Assembly (NCBI RefSeq): GCF_019956415.1
Contig: NZ_JAHBDK010000035.1
Location: 1 to 64,000, forward strand
Direction: 5' to 3'
Length of the DNA: 64,000 bases
Source: Pseudomonas sp. GL-B-19
GTDB taxonomy: Bacteria > Pseudomonadota > Gammaproteobacteria > Pseudomonadales > Pseudomonadaceae
Shown: one piece after another, positions 8,245 through 16,508 of the stretch
Layout: every line of letters begins with the position of its first letter
How positions within the stretch are numbered: the first letter of the stretch is position 1
Position numbers and translations under genes: made by a program
Notes under the pieces: generated by a model
What the model was told of the DNA's origin: nothing
Databases searched by the model: none
The model's input: the letters and a program-made list of their open reading frames with translations, nothing else

Positions 8245-9540
8245 ATGGATATGCGCAAAAGTGGTCTGGTCAGCAGCAGCGACTCCGGTTCCTATTCGGA
8301 CTTGAATCGCTTGAACCAGCTCAAGGTGGGCGACAAGAACAGTGACGGCAACATGCGTAAGGTTGCGCAGGAGTTCGAATCGCTGTTCCTTGGGGAAATG
8401 CTCAAGTCCATGCGTTCGGCCACCGAAGCGCTGGGCCAGGACAACTCGCTCAACACCCCGGCGGCCAAGCAATACCAGGAAATGTACGACCAGCAGTTGG
8501 CCATTTCCATGTCCCGCGAAGGCGGTGGTATTGGTCTGGCAGACGTGCTGATGCGCCAGATGTCGAAGAACAAACCGCTGGCGCCCGGTGAGGCGGCGGC
8601 CCTGTCTGCCGCCAAGCAGGAAGCGGCGAAATCGGCGGTGGCGACGCCGATCGCGGCAGGCACTGTGGCCACCGACGGTCCGCTGTCGCGGCTCAATGGT
8701 CAGCGTCCGTTGTGGGCATCGCGTTCGGTGAAAGCGCCGACAGGCGAGGGCGCGCATCGCAATGACATGGAGCTGATCAATCAGCGCCGTCTGGCCTTGC
8801 CGCCGAAACTGGCGGATCGCTTGCTCGCCGGTCTGGTGCCTTCGGCCACGACCACAGCGACTGCCAGCAAACCCTTGTTGCCTGAGCGAGACGCCGCGAC
8901 GCCGACGGTCGCAACCGGTGCCGGCCCGCTGTTCAACGGCGATTGGCTGGCCTCGCAAACAGACACCAAATCGAGCGGGCGCCTGCAGATTTACGGCCGT
9001 GCCATGGCGCAGATTCCCTTGGCACCGCCAAAGAAAGCTTTCAGTTCCGCCGACGAATTCGTCAACACCATGCTGCCGATGGCCAAGGAAGCGGCCGAGC
9101 GTATTGGCATCGATCCGCGTTACCTAGTGGCCCAGGCCGCCCTGGAAACCGGTTGGGGTAAATCGGTCATGCGTGCCCAGGATGGCAGCAGCAGCCACAA
9201 CCTGTTCGGCATCAAGACCGGTAGCAGTTGGAAGGGTGATTCGGCGCGGGCAATCACCAGCGAATTCCGTAACGGAGAGATGGTCAAGGAGACGGCCGAG
9301 TTCCGTTCCTATGACTCCTACAAAGACAGCTTCCATGACCTCGTGACTTTGTTGCAAAACAATAATCGCTATCAAGATGTCGTGAAGTCTGCCGACAACC
9401 CAGAACAGTTTGTACGCGAGTTGCAGAAGGCCGGGTATGCAACCGACCCGGATTACGCAAGCAAGATCTCGCAAATCGCCAGGCAGATGACGAGTTACCA
9501 AAACTACGCTGCGGCGGGCGCTTCCACCACGCCTTTATAG
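8245..9540 (+). CDS. flgJ: Flagellar rod-cap and peptidoglycan hydrolase FlgJ
   Basis: A 431-residue two-domain protein. The N-terminal rod-binding domain (about 36-110, with the QEFESLFLGEMLKSMR segment) acts as a scaffold for rod assembly. A low-complexity linker follows. The C-terminal glucosaminidase-type domain (about 268-420) contains AQAALETGWGKS, with the likely catalytic Glu at about 301, and opens the cell wall for the growing rod. This dual-domain form is normal in gammaproteobacteria. The linker is long, making the protein longer than the enteric homologue. Confidence 0.95.
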   Translation: MDMRKSGLVSSSDSGSYSDLNRLNQLKVGDKNSDGNMRKVAQEFESLFLGEMLKSMRSATEALGQDNSLNTPAAKQYQEMYDQQLAISMSREGGGIGLADVLMRQMSKNKPLAPGEAAALSAAKQEAAKSAVATPIAAGTVATDGPLSRLNGQRPLWASRSVKAPTGEGAHRNDMELINQRRLALPPKLADRLLAGLVPSATTTATASKPLLPERDAATPTVATGAGPLFNGDWLASQTDTKSSGRLQIYGRAMAQIPLAPPKKAFSSADEFVNTMLPMAKEAAERIGIDPRYLVAQAALETGWGKSVMRAQDGSSSHNLFGIKTGSSWKGDSARAITSEFRNGEMVKETAEFRSYDSYKDSFHDLVTLLQNNNRYQDVVKSADNPEQFVRELQKAGYATDPDYASKISQIARQMTSYQNYAAAGASTTPL

Positions 9541-9563
9541 GCACAAGGCATAAGGTCTGAACC

Positions 9564-11624
9564 ATGAGTTTGCTCAATATCGGGATGTCGGGTCTGGCCG
9601 CTGGCCAATCCTCGTTGATGATTACCGGCAATAACATTGCCAATGCCGACACCGCCGGTTACTCACGCCAGCAAACCGTACAGGGCAGCAAAGCCTCGAA
9701 TCAGTTCGGCAATGTCTACATCGGCAGCGGCACGACCCTGGCCGATGTGCGTCGCGTCTACAACAGCTACCTTGATGCGCAATTGCAGACCACCACCTCG
9801 CTCAACAGCGATGCGGCCGCGTACGCCGGGCAGATCAACCCGCTCGACGCCTTGCTGTCGGACAGCGGCACCGGCCTCAATGGCGCGCTGACCAAGTTCT
9901 TTGCTTCGGTGCAGAACGTCAACGCCAAGCCGGGTGACGATGCGTCCCGTCAATTGCTGCTCAGCGATGCTCAGGCCTTGAGCAACCGTTTCAACTCAGT
10001 GTCCGCCCAGTTGACCACGCAGAACGCGAACATCAACGGCAACCTGTCGAACATGGCCGATCGGATCAACAACCTGGCCGCCACCGTGGCGCAGTTGAAC
10101 CAGAAAATCTCCGAGATTTCCAAGGCAGGCGGCATGCCGAACGAGCTGCTCGACGCTCGCAACGAAACCGTGCGTCAGCTCTCCTCCTTCACTGGCGCGC
10201 AGGTCATCGAGCGCGATGGAAACCTTGATGTTTACCTGGGCAGCGGTCAGCCGCTGGTCATGGGCAACACTGCCAGCACCCTGGAAGTGGTGCCGAGCCA
10301 GGCCGATCCATCGCGCATGGGCATTCAGCTCAACCGTGGTTCGAGCACCGTCGACATCACCTCGGTGATGACCGGTGGCGAGATGGGCGGGCTGCTGCGC
10401 TATCGCAGTACCGTACTGGATCCGGCCATGAACGAACTGGGTCGCGTGGCCCTGGTCGTCGCTGATCAGATGAACAGCCTTCAGGCCCAGGGCATCGACA
10501 AGAACGGTGACTTCGGTTCGAACCTGTTCAATAGCATCAACAGTGCCGCACAGATGGCTAACCGCAGCGTCGCCACCGTCGGTAACAGCGCCGGTTCCGG
10601 CAACTTCGATGTGAGCATCGAGGACAGCGGCAAGCTGACCATCAACGATTACAAAGTCACCTTCACCAGCGGCACCGACTACACCGTGCAGCGTCTGCCG
10701 GAAGGTACGTCCATGGGCGCTTTCAGCACCCTGACCACGCCGCCACCGGTGATCGATGGGTTCTCGATGACGCTCGGCGGTGGTACAACTGCCGCCGGTG
10801 ACACGTTCAAGATCACGCCGACCCGCAACGCCGCGACCAACATCAAGACCGAGATGACCGACTCCAAGCGGCTGGCGATCGCGGCACCGTTGGGTGCGGC
10901 CATTGCGCCGAGCGGCAGTGGCACGCTGACGATTCCAGCCAGCGGTCAGCCGACCCTGACTACGAAATTCGACATCTACGACGCGGCCACCACCACCGCG
11001 ATGCAGAACGGCCTGAAAAACTCCACGCCGACCAAGGTCGTGTTTGGCGATGTTTCTGCCGACGGCACCAGCCAGACCTACCAGTTTCTGGATGCCAAGG
11101 GCGGGGTTATCAGCAGTGGCACCATCAAGCCTGGCGAGAACAACACCCTGAGTCTGACTGTTCCGCTCAAGGACGCCAGTGGGGCGCCGATCCCGCCTGC
11201 ACCCGCCACGCAATACACCGTCAGCTTCGACATGACCGTGGCCGGCTCACCGGGCAAAGGCACCGCGATCAACGTCTCGCTCAGCCAACCGGGCAGCCTG
11301 GATAACCGTAACGGTACAGCGCTGGCCGATTTACAGACTGCAAAGACCGTGGACACCGGTTCGGCGAGCCAGGGTATTTCCCTGAACGACGCCTACGGCA
11401 AACTGGTCGAGGGTGTGGGTTCCAAGGCTGCCCAGGGCAAGCTCGACAGCGCGGCGACCGGCGCCATCCTGGCCAACGCTAAAGGGGCTCGCGATTCGTT
11501 GTCCGGTGTCGACCTCGATGAGGAAACCGGCAACCTGGTCAAATATCAGCAGTACTACACCGCGTCTTCGCAGATCATCAAGGCTGCGCAAGAAATCTTC
11601 AGCACACTGATAAACAGTCTTTAA
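9564..11624 (+). CDS. flgK: Flagellar hook-associated protein 1 FlgK
   Basis: A 686-residue hook-filament junction protein. The N terminus (MSLLNIGMSGL, then NNIANADTAGYSRQQ) and the C terminus (QIIKAAQEIFSTLINSL) are the conserved coiled-coil ends that pack in the filament core. The middle, roughly residues 330-600, is the variable surface domain. It is exported late, after hook completion. It lies 23 nt after flgJ and 13 nt before flgL in the flgF operon. Confidence 0.96.
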   Translation: MSLLNIGMSGLAAGQSSLMITGNNIANADTAGYSRQQTVQGSKASNQFGNVYIGSGTTLADVRRVYNSYLDAQLQTTTSLNSDAAAYAGQINPLDALLSDSGTGLNGALTKFFASVQNVNAKPGDDASRQLLLSDAQALSNRFNSVSAQLTTQNANINGNLSNMADRINNLAATVAQLNQKISEISKAGGMPNELLDARNETVRQLSSFTGAQVIERDGNLDVYLGSGQPLVMGNTASTLEVVPSQADPSRMGIQLNRGSSTVDITSVMTGGEMGGLLRYRSTVLDPAMNELGRVALVVADQMNSLQAQGIDKNGDFGSNLFNSINSAAQMANRSVATVGNSAGSGNFDVSIEDSGKLTINDYKVTFTSGTDYTVQRLPEGTSMGAFSTLTTPPPVIDGFSMTLGGGTTAAGDTFKITPTRNAATNIKTEMTDSKRLAIAAPLGAAIAPSGSGTLTIPASGQPTLTTKFDIYDAATTTAMQNGLKNSTPTKVVFGDVSADGTSQTYQFLDAKGGVISSGTIKPGENNTLSLTVPLKDASGAPIPPAPATQYTVSFDMTVAGSPGKGTAINVSLSQPGSLDNRNGTALADLQTAKTVDTGSASQGISLNDAYGKLVEGVGSKAAQGKLDSAATGAILANAKGARDSLSGVDLDEETGNLVKYQQYYTASSQIIKAAQEIFSTLINSL

Positions 11625-11637
11625 GGAGTCGTAGCCC

Positions 11638-13206
11638 ATGCGCATTTCTACCGCCCAGTTTTACGAGTCCTCGGCTGCCAACTATCAGAAGAATTTCGCC
11701 AACGTGGTCAAGAGCAGCGAAGAGGCCAGCAGCCTGGTTCGCATCAATACCGCGGCCGATGATCCGGTCGGCGCTTCGCGATTGCTGCAACTGGGTCAGC
11801 AGGCTTCGATGCTTGATCAGTACACGCTCAATACCAACACCATCAAATCCACATTGGGCACGACCGAATCGGTGATGACCAGTATCGGGAATGTGCTGCA
11901 GCGTGCCAGAGAACTGGCAATTGGTGCAGGCAATGGCGCCTATACCGACGCTGATCGCAAAGCCAATGCCTTAGAGTTAGGGCAGATTGAAGAGCAATTG
12001 CTGAGTTTGATGAACTCGAAGGATGAAAGCGGTAAGTACATTTTCGCCGGTTCCAAAGGCGACATTGCTCCGTTTTCACGCAATTCCGATGGCACCTACA
12101 GTTACAACGGAGATCAGACGACGCTGAATCTGCCTATCGGCGATACGATGTCGATGGCCACCAACAGCACGGGTTGGGAAGTATTTCAGCAAGCAATCAA
12201 TACCAGTCGAAGCCAAACCGCACTGACAGCGCCGGTTGTTAATGATGGGCGAGTGCTTCTGTCTGACGGTTTGATCACTGAAAGTGCGACCTATAACAAT
12301 CGCTTTAAAAGTGGTGAGCCATACAAGGTCGAATTTGTGAGTGGCACACAATTCAAGATCACTGACGCCTTAAACAATGATGTAACGTCTGAAGTCAGCA
12401 ACAGTGGTGTCTTCAGTTCAAAAGACGCAACTTCGCAATCCTTCAGTTTTCGTGGTCTTGATCTGCGGCTGAATATTAATCTGCAATCCGGTGATACTGA
12501 CCCGGATGCGGTGATCGCTGGGCATAGCTTCAGTCTGGCGAGCAAGCCCGACAGCTTCAACGTCACTCGCTCTCCGGGTAATCCGTCTTCTGCGCAGGTG
12601 ACCGGCAGTACCGTAAGTAACTCGGCGGCTTACATCGGCAGCTTTCCATCGGGAGGCGCCATACTCAAATTCACCAGCGACAGTGATTACGAACTCTATG
12701 CGTCGCCGATTACGGCGAATAGCAAACCTGTTTCCAGTGGTTCTATGGCGGGGTTGAGCGCAACGGCAGGGGGGGTGGACTTCACGCTCAGTGGCGCGCC
12801 ACAGGCGGGTGACCAATTTGTAATTGCCGTCAACAATCATCAAACACAGAGCATTCTGGATACCGTCAGTCAGTTGCGGGCATCCTTGCTTGCACCGATT
12901 GACACTGATCCGGTCCTTGCTCAGCGTTTCAGTGCGGCGCTTAACGCTGGCATCTCCAATTTGACAAGTGGCGCCGAGCAACTCTCCAGTGCTTTAAGTT
13001 CGGTGGGAGGACGCGCAGCGGCTCTCGATACTCAGAGCGAAGCGAACGCCAGTATCGCATTGGCTAATAAGCAAACGCAGTCGGCCATTCGCGACTCCGA
13101 TCCGGCAGAGGTAATGACCCGCCTGACGTTGCAGCAAACCATGTTGCAGGCTTCGCAACTGGCGTTCAGCAAGATCGCGCAACTCGGCCTGTTCAATAAG
13201 ATCTGA
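11638..13206 (+). CDS. flgL: Flagellar hook-associated protein 3 FlgL
   Basis: A 522-residue junction protein joining FlgK to flagellin. The flagellin-like N terminus (MRISTAQFYESS, then NTAADDPVGASRLL) and C terminus (ALDTQSEANASIALANKQ onward) are conserved. The central part, from about codon 100 to 430 (about 11940-12930), is visibly richer in A/T-ending codons than flgK, and looks like a variable surface domain of different history. It is the last gene of the flgF operon; a 700-nt gene-free stretch follows. GGAG precedes the ATG. Confidence 0.94.
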   Translation: MRISTAQFYESSAANYQKNFANVVKSSEEASSLVRINTAADDPVGASRLLQLGQQASMLDQYTLNTNTIKSTLGTTESVMTSIGNVLQRARELAIGAGNGAYTDADRKANALELGQIEEQLLSLMNSKDESGKYIFAGSKGDIAPFSRNSDGTYSYNGDQTTLNLPIGDTMSMATNSTGWEVFQQAINTSRSQTALTAPVVNDGRVLLSDGLITESATYNNRFKSGEPYKVEFVSGTQFKITDALNNDVTSEVSNSGVFSSKDATSQSFSFRGLDLRLNINLQSGDTDPDAVIAGHSFSLASKPDSFNVTRSPGNPSSAQVTGSTVSNSAAYIGSFPSGGAILKFTSDSDYELYASPITANSKPVSSGSMAGLSATAGGVDFTLSGAPQAGDQFVIAVNNHQTQSILDTVSQLRASLLAPIDTDPVLAQRFSAALNAGISNLTSGAEQLSSALSSVGGRAAALDTQSEANASIALANKQTQSAIRDSDPAEVMTRLTLQQTMLQASQLAFSKIAQLGLFNKI

Positions 13207-13906
13207 GTCCGGGCGTCCTGCAAAGGATGCTCTGAAAAAGGCGCCGTTCAGGAGAGTCTGTACGGCGTATTCACCTGAAAACTCTCGCCAGGCAGTGGCA
13301 CAGCAGGGTTTTTGCCGCTTTTTAACCTGCTCCTTGCCCTAATCTAAAATTTTTTCCTGCCGCCAGACCGTGTTCGATCACTTCATCGGGCGGTGCCTCT
13401 CTTTCTGGTCACTGCCGCCCACAAAATCAGACAGAGAACCAAGTCAATGTGCTTGGGCTGTTTCCAGCGTATCAACAGGTTCTTATTGTCCATCGTTTTG
13501 GCGTCTGCCATGCGGAGCCTTCCATTCATTGCTTCGAGCGTGAGTACGGGAGGGCGTCGTGGCATCGTGGCTTTGCCCGGTCACGAGGCTCAAATATCCA
13601 TTTCCGACCTTGACGCACTGACCCGAGTGCTTGCAGTTATGAGCTGGCTGTAGAGCCGAGTGGATTGTTGGCCGAAGAACGTCCAAGGGGGCAGATTCAG
13701 TAAAATAGAGTGACCTGCGAGTCATAACGCGCATCTTCACTGTATTGTATTAATCGGGAAGGTGGCGCCTGGTCGGTTTTTGGCCCAGTGATAGCCTTTT
13801 ATTCTTCCCGCTGTCGCCTTGATGGGGCGACGTTTTCTCTGTTGGTCGGCGCCCCTCGATTCGTTGCGAGCGGTGGTATTGGGCTGTTTATTATTGGGAA
13901 GCCGTA
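13207..13906. other. 700-bp stretch without a convincing gene between flgL and the KAS III gene
   Basis: Base composition is mixed and lower in GC than the flanking genes. Open frames up to about 86 codons exist on both strands, but none has a good ribosome binding site, Pseudomonas-like codon use or a recognisable domain. The site is where many relatives carry flagellin glycosylation genes, so it may hold decayed remnants. A weak GG-N10-GC match at 13791-13805 (TGGCCC then ATAGCC) could be a sigma-54 promoter for the next gene, but its -12 element is poor. Confidence 0.5.
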
Positions 13907-14833
13907 ATGATTGGCATAAAAAGCATTGCGAGCTACGTTCCTGTAGCCGGCGTGGACAATTACGCACAGGGTGCAAAATTCGAAAAGGATGAAGAATTCA
14001 TCCTGGGTAAAATCGGTTCGGCTTTTCTGCCGCGTAAAGACGCCGGGCAGGAAACCTCGGACCTGTGTGTCGAAGCAGTCAATACGCTGTTCGCCAACAA
14101 TCCTGATTTGAAACGTGAATCCATCGATGTGCTGATCGTCGTCACCCAGAACGGTGACGAAGAAGGCCTTCCGCACACTGCCGCCATCGTTCAGGACAAG
14201 CTGGGCCTGCCGATTACCGTCGCCGCGTTCGATATCTCGCTGGGATGCTCCGGTTATGTGTACGGCATCTACGCTATCAAGGGTTTCATGGAGGCTGCGG
14301 GCCTGAAGAATGGCTTGCTGGTCACCGCCGATCCGTATTCGAAGATCGTCGACCCGGAAGACCGCAACACCACCATGTTGTTCGGTGATGCGGCGACCGC
14401 CACGTGGATGGGCGAAGACGCACCATGGCAGTTGGGCAAGGCCAAGTTCGGCACCGACGGCTCAGGTGCACCGCACTTGAAGGTCTCCGACGGGGTGTTC
14501 TATATGAACGGCCGTCAGGTCTTCAATTTCGCACTGCTCAAAGTCCCGGCGCATTTGAATGAACTGCTCGCTGACTCCGGCCTTTCGGCTGATGATATCG
14601 ATGCATTCTGCATTCACCAGGGCAGTGCGGCGATTGTCGATGCAGTGGCCCGACGCTTTGAAGGCGCGCCAGAGAAGTTCATCAAAGACATGGTCGAGAC
14701 CGGTAATACCGTGTCGTCGAGCATTCCGCTGCTGTTGGAGAAGCACGTTTTGGACTCCAGCTGGAAACGCGTGGCATTGAGCGGATTTGGCGTGGGGTTG
14801 TCTTGGGGGTCGGCGATCATTTATCGCCCTTGA
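13907..14833 (+). CDS. 3-oxoacyl-ACP synthase III family protein in the flagellar cluster
   Basis: A 308-residue FabH-like condensing enzyme. The full triad is present: Cys114 in DISLGCSGYVYG, His237 in CIHQGSAA and Asn267 in ETGNTVSSSIP. The HQGS motif differs from the HQAN of housekeeping FabH, so a dedicated role is likely. Related genes sit between flgL and fliC in many pseudomonads and are generally linked with flagellin modification; the actual substrate is not known from sequence. A strong hairpin terminator follows, so it is transcribed apart from fliC. It is the only candidate modification gene left in this interval. Confidence 0.85.
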   Translation: MIGIKSIASYVPVAGVDNYAQGAKFEKDEEFILGKIGSAFLPRKDAGQETSDLCVEAVNTLFANNPDLKRESIDVLIVVTQNGDEEGLPHTAAIVQDKLGLPITVAAFDISLGCSGYVYGIYAIKGFMEAAGLKNGLLVTADPYSKIVDPEDRNTTMLFGDAATATWMGEDAPWQLGKAKFGTDGSGAPHLKVSDGVFYMNGRQVFNFALLKVPAHLNELLADSGLSADDIDAFCIHQGSAAIVDAVARRFEGAPEKFIKDMVETGNTVSSSIPLLLEKHVLDSSWKRVALSGFGVGLSWGSAIIYRP

Positions 14834-14844
14834 GTCATTAAGAC

Positions 14845-14898
14845 CGGGCACAAAAAAAGCGTTCAAGGTTTCTCCTTGAACGCTTTTTTTTGTGCCCG
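14845..14898 (+). terminator. Strong hairpin terminator after the KAS III gene
   Basis: A 24-bp arm beginning CGGGCACAAAAAAAGCG pairs with its complement across a short loop. The A-run and T-run within the stem let it work in both directions. It separates the KAS III gene from the fliC promoter region. Confidence 0.9.
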
Positions 14899-15033
14899 AT
14901 TTTTATGGGCAGAAATACACCTTTGACATTGCCTCCGACGGTCCCCTGGCGCCATTTTTTTATTCGTGGTGGTGTTAACCCATTGTTTTTGTTGGGGGTG
15001 GCAGTGTGATGGCAAAATATTTTCAAAAAGTCC

Positions 15034-15060
15034 TAAAGCAACCTGCCAACGCGACGATAA
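15034..15060 (+). promoter_or_regulatory. FliA (sigma-28) promoter of fliC
   Basis: TAAA at 15034-15037, a 15-nt spacer, then GACGATAA at 15053-15060, nearly the consensus TAAA-N15-GCCGATAA. It implies a leader of roughly 75 nt before the fliC ATG. FliA itself is encoded at 44094-44834. Confidence 0.88.
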
Positions 15061-15140
15061 CTATTACGAAGGTTCTCTAGGCCATACCCGGCGGTTGCCA
15101 GGGCCGGAAACCGCAGTACCCAACCAACGAGGAATTCGTC

Positions 15141-15986
15141 ATGGCTTTAACCGTAAACACCAACACTGCATCGTTGAACGTTCAAAAGAACCTGAACCGC
15201 GCTTCCGATGCTCTGTCCACCTCGATGACTCGCCTGTCTTCCGGTCTGAAAATCAACAGCGCCAAAGACGACGCTGCCGGCCTGCAAATCGCTACACGCA
15301 TGACCAGCCAGATTCGCGGCCAGACCATGGCGATCAAAAACGCCAACGACGGCATCTCGATGGCTCAGACCGCTGAAGGCGCTCTGCAAGAGTCCACCAA
15401 CATTCTGCAGCGTATGCGCGAACTGGGCGTTCAGTCCCGTAACGATAGCAACGGCACATTAGATCGTACCGCACTGGACACAGAATATAAGGCGATGTCC
15501 GACGAGTTGGACCGTATCGCCAATAGCACTAACTTGAACGGCACCAAGCTGCTTACTGGCACGGCGGGCACTGGTGGCGTGCTTGAGATTCAGGTGGGTT
15601 CTGGCACCACTGTAGATGACACCATTAAATTGGATTTTGGTACCGTTCCAATGGATTCAACTGCAGGTGGTTTGGCTGTCGGCTCCCAGGACCTCACGTC
15701 TGCTGCCAACGCTAAAGGTGCTATTGATGCAATCGATCTCGCTCTGGACAAAGTCAACACCCTGCGTTCCAACCTGGGTGCCACGCAAAACCGCTTGAGC
15801 AGCACCATCTCCAACCTGCAGAACATCAACGAAAACGCCAGCGCTGCACTGGGTCGCGTACAAGATACCGACTTCGCCGCTGAAACCGCTCAGATGACCA
15901 AGCAGCAGACTCTGCAACAAGCGTCCACCGCTATCCTGGCGCAAGCCAACCAACTGCCTTCCGCTGTACTGAAACTGCTTCAGTAA
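15141..15986 (+). CDS. fliC: Flagellin FliC
   Basis: A 281-residue short (a-type-like) flagellin, the filament subunit. The conserved N-terminal D0/D1 region (about 1-140) and C-terminal D1/D0 region (about 195-281, ending AVLKLLQ) flank a small central domain of about 50 residues with lower GC. Residues 30-51 form the flg22-type segment sensed by plant FLS2: core SAKDDAAGLQIA kept, start TRLSSGLKI rather than the canonical QRLSTGSRI. The LQRMRELGVQSRND segment corresponds to the TLR5-recognised helix. GAGG precedes the ATG. Transcription is from a sigma-28 promoter and ends at a hairpin. Confidence 0.97.
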   Translation: MALTVNTNTASLNVQKNLNRASDALSTSMTRLSSGLKINSAKDDAAGLQIATRMTSQIRGQTMAIKNANDGISMAQTAEGALQESTNILQRMRELGVQSRNDSNGTLDRTALDTEYKAMSDELDRIANSTNLNGTKLLTGTAGTGGVLEIQVGSGTTVDDTIKLDFGTVPMDSTAGGLAVGSQDLTSAANAKGAIDAIDLALDKVNTLRSNLGATQNRLSSTISNLQNINENASAALGRVQDTDFAAETAQMTKQQTLQQASTAILAQANQLPSAVLKLLQ

Positions 15987-16003
15987 TCGCCGGTTGAATG
16001 TTG

Positions 16004-16040
16004 GCGGGAGAGTGCGCTGGCCGTGCTCTCCCGCTTTTTT
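16004..16040 (+). terminator. Intrinsic terminator after fliC
   Basis: GCGGGAGAG (16004-16012) pairs with CTCTCCCGC (16026-16034) and is followed by six T. It ends the abundant fliC transcript; partial readthrough could supply flaG. Confidence 0.9.
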
Positions 16041-16060
16041 GCTTTAGTGAGGTAATGGAC

Positions 16061-16426
16061 ATGGATATGAGCATCAAGCTGAACTTGTCTTACCCAGTTG
16101 GCAAATCCGCGACGCCTGTTGTGGAAAAACCGCTGGAAAAGCCTCGAACGAATGTGACGCCAGTCGTCGATGTCGAGGATCAAAGCAAAGGAAGCGAAAC
16201 CGAGCAAGGCAGGCTGAAAGCGGCTATTCAGGAAATTGAAAAGTTCGTGCAATCGGTCAAGCGTAATCTGGAGTTCTCTATCGACGAGGCCTCCGGCCAA
16301 GTGGTGGTTAAGGTCATAGCCAGCGAGTCGGGAGAAGTGGTTCGCCAGATCCCCAATGAAGAAGTCCTGAAGCTGGCCAATAGCTTGAATGATGCGAGCA
16401 GCCTGTTGTTCAGCGCCGAAGCCTGA
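16061..16426 (+). CDS. flaG: FlaG family flagellar protein
   Basis: A 121-residue FlaG-type protein. The C-terminal half (about 60-121), with SVKRNLEFSIDEASGQVVVKV and RQIPNEEVLKLA, is the conserved FlaG domain; the N-terminal half is low in order and lysine/proline-rich. FlaG affects filament length in related species. I chose ATG 16061 (MDMSIKLN) because GAGG lies eight bases upstream; an ATG at 16055 is also possible. It sits between the fliC terminator and fliD. Confidence 0.9.
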   Translation: MDMSIKLNLSYPVGKSATPVVEKPLEKPRTNVTPVVDVEDQSKGSETEQGRLKAAIQEIEKFVQSVKRNLEFSIDEASGQVVVKVIASESGEVVRQIPNEEVLKLANSLNDASSLLFSAEA

Positions 16427-16508
16427 AGGCTGGCATGAAAAGTGTTACACCGTTCTTTGCGGCGCAGTAAGAGTCAAACGGCTGGCGACAAACTGAAGGG
16501 AGATGCAC

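Noticed and set aside
13393..13653. An 86-codon plus-strand frame in the flgL-KAS gap
   Set aside because: No ribosome binding site, unusual codon use and no similarity I can see; competing frames of like size exist on the other strand.
13791..13805. GG-N10-GC match before the KAS III gene
   Set aside because: The -12 element is ATAGCC rather than TTGC, so the match is not better than chance in a GC-rich genome.
15010..15026. A GG-N10-GC match (TGGCAG ... GATGGC) upstream of fliC
   Set aside because: Poor -12 element, and the strong sigma-28 promoter just downstream explains fliC transcription.
16434..16449. TGGCATGAAAAGTGTT before fliD as a sigma-54 promoter
   Set aside because: The invariant GC of the -12 element is replaced by GT.
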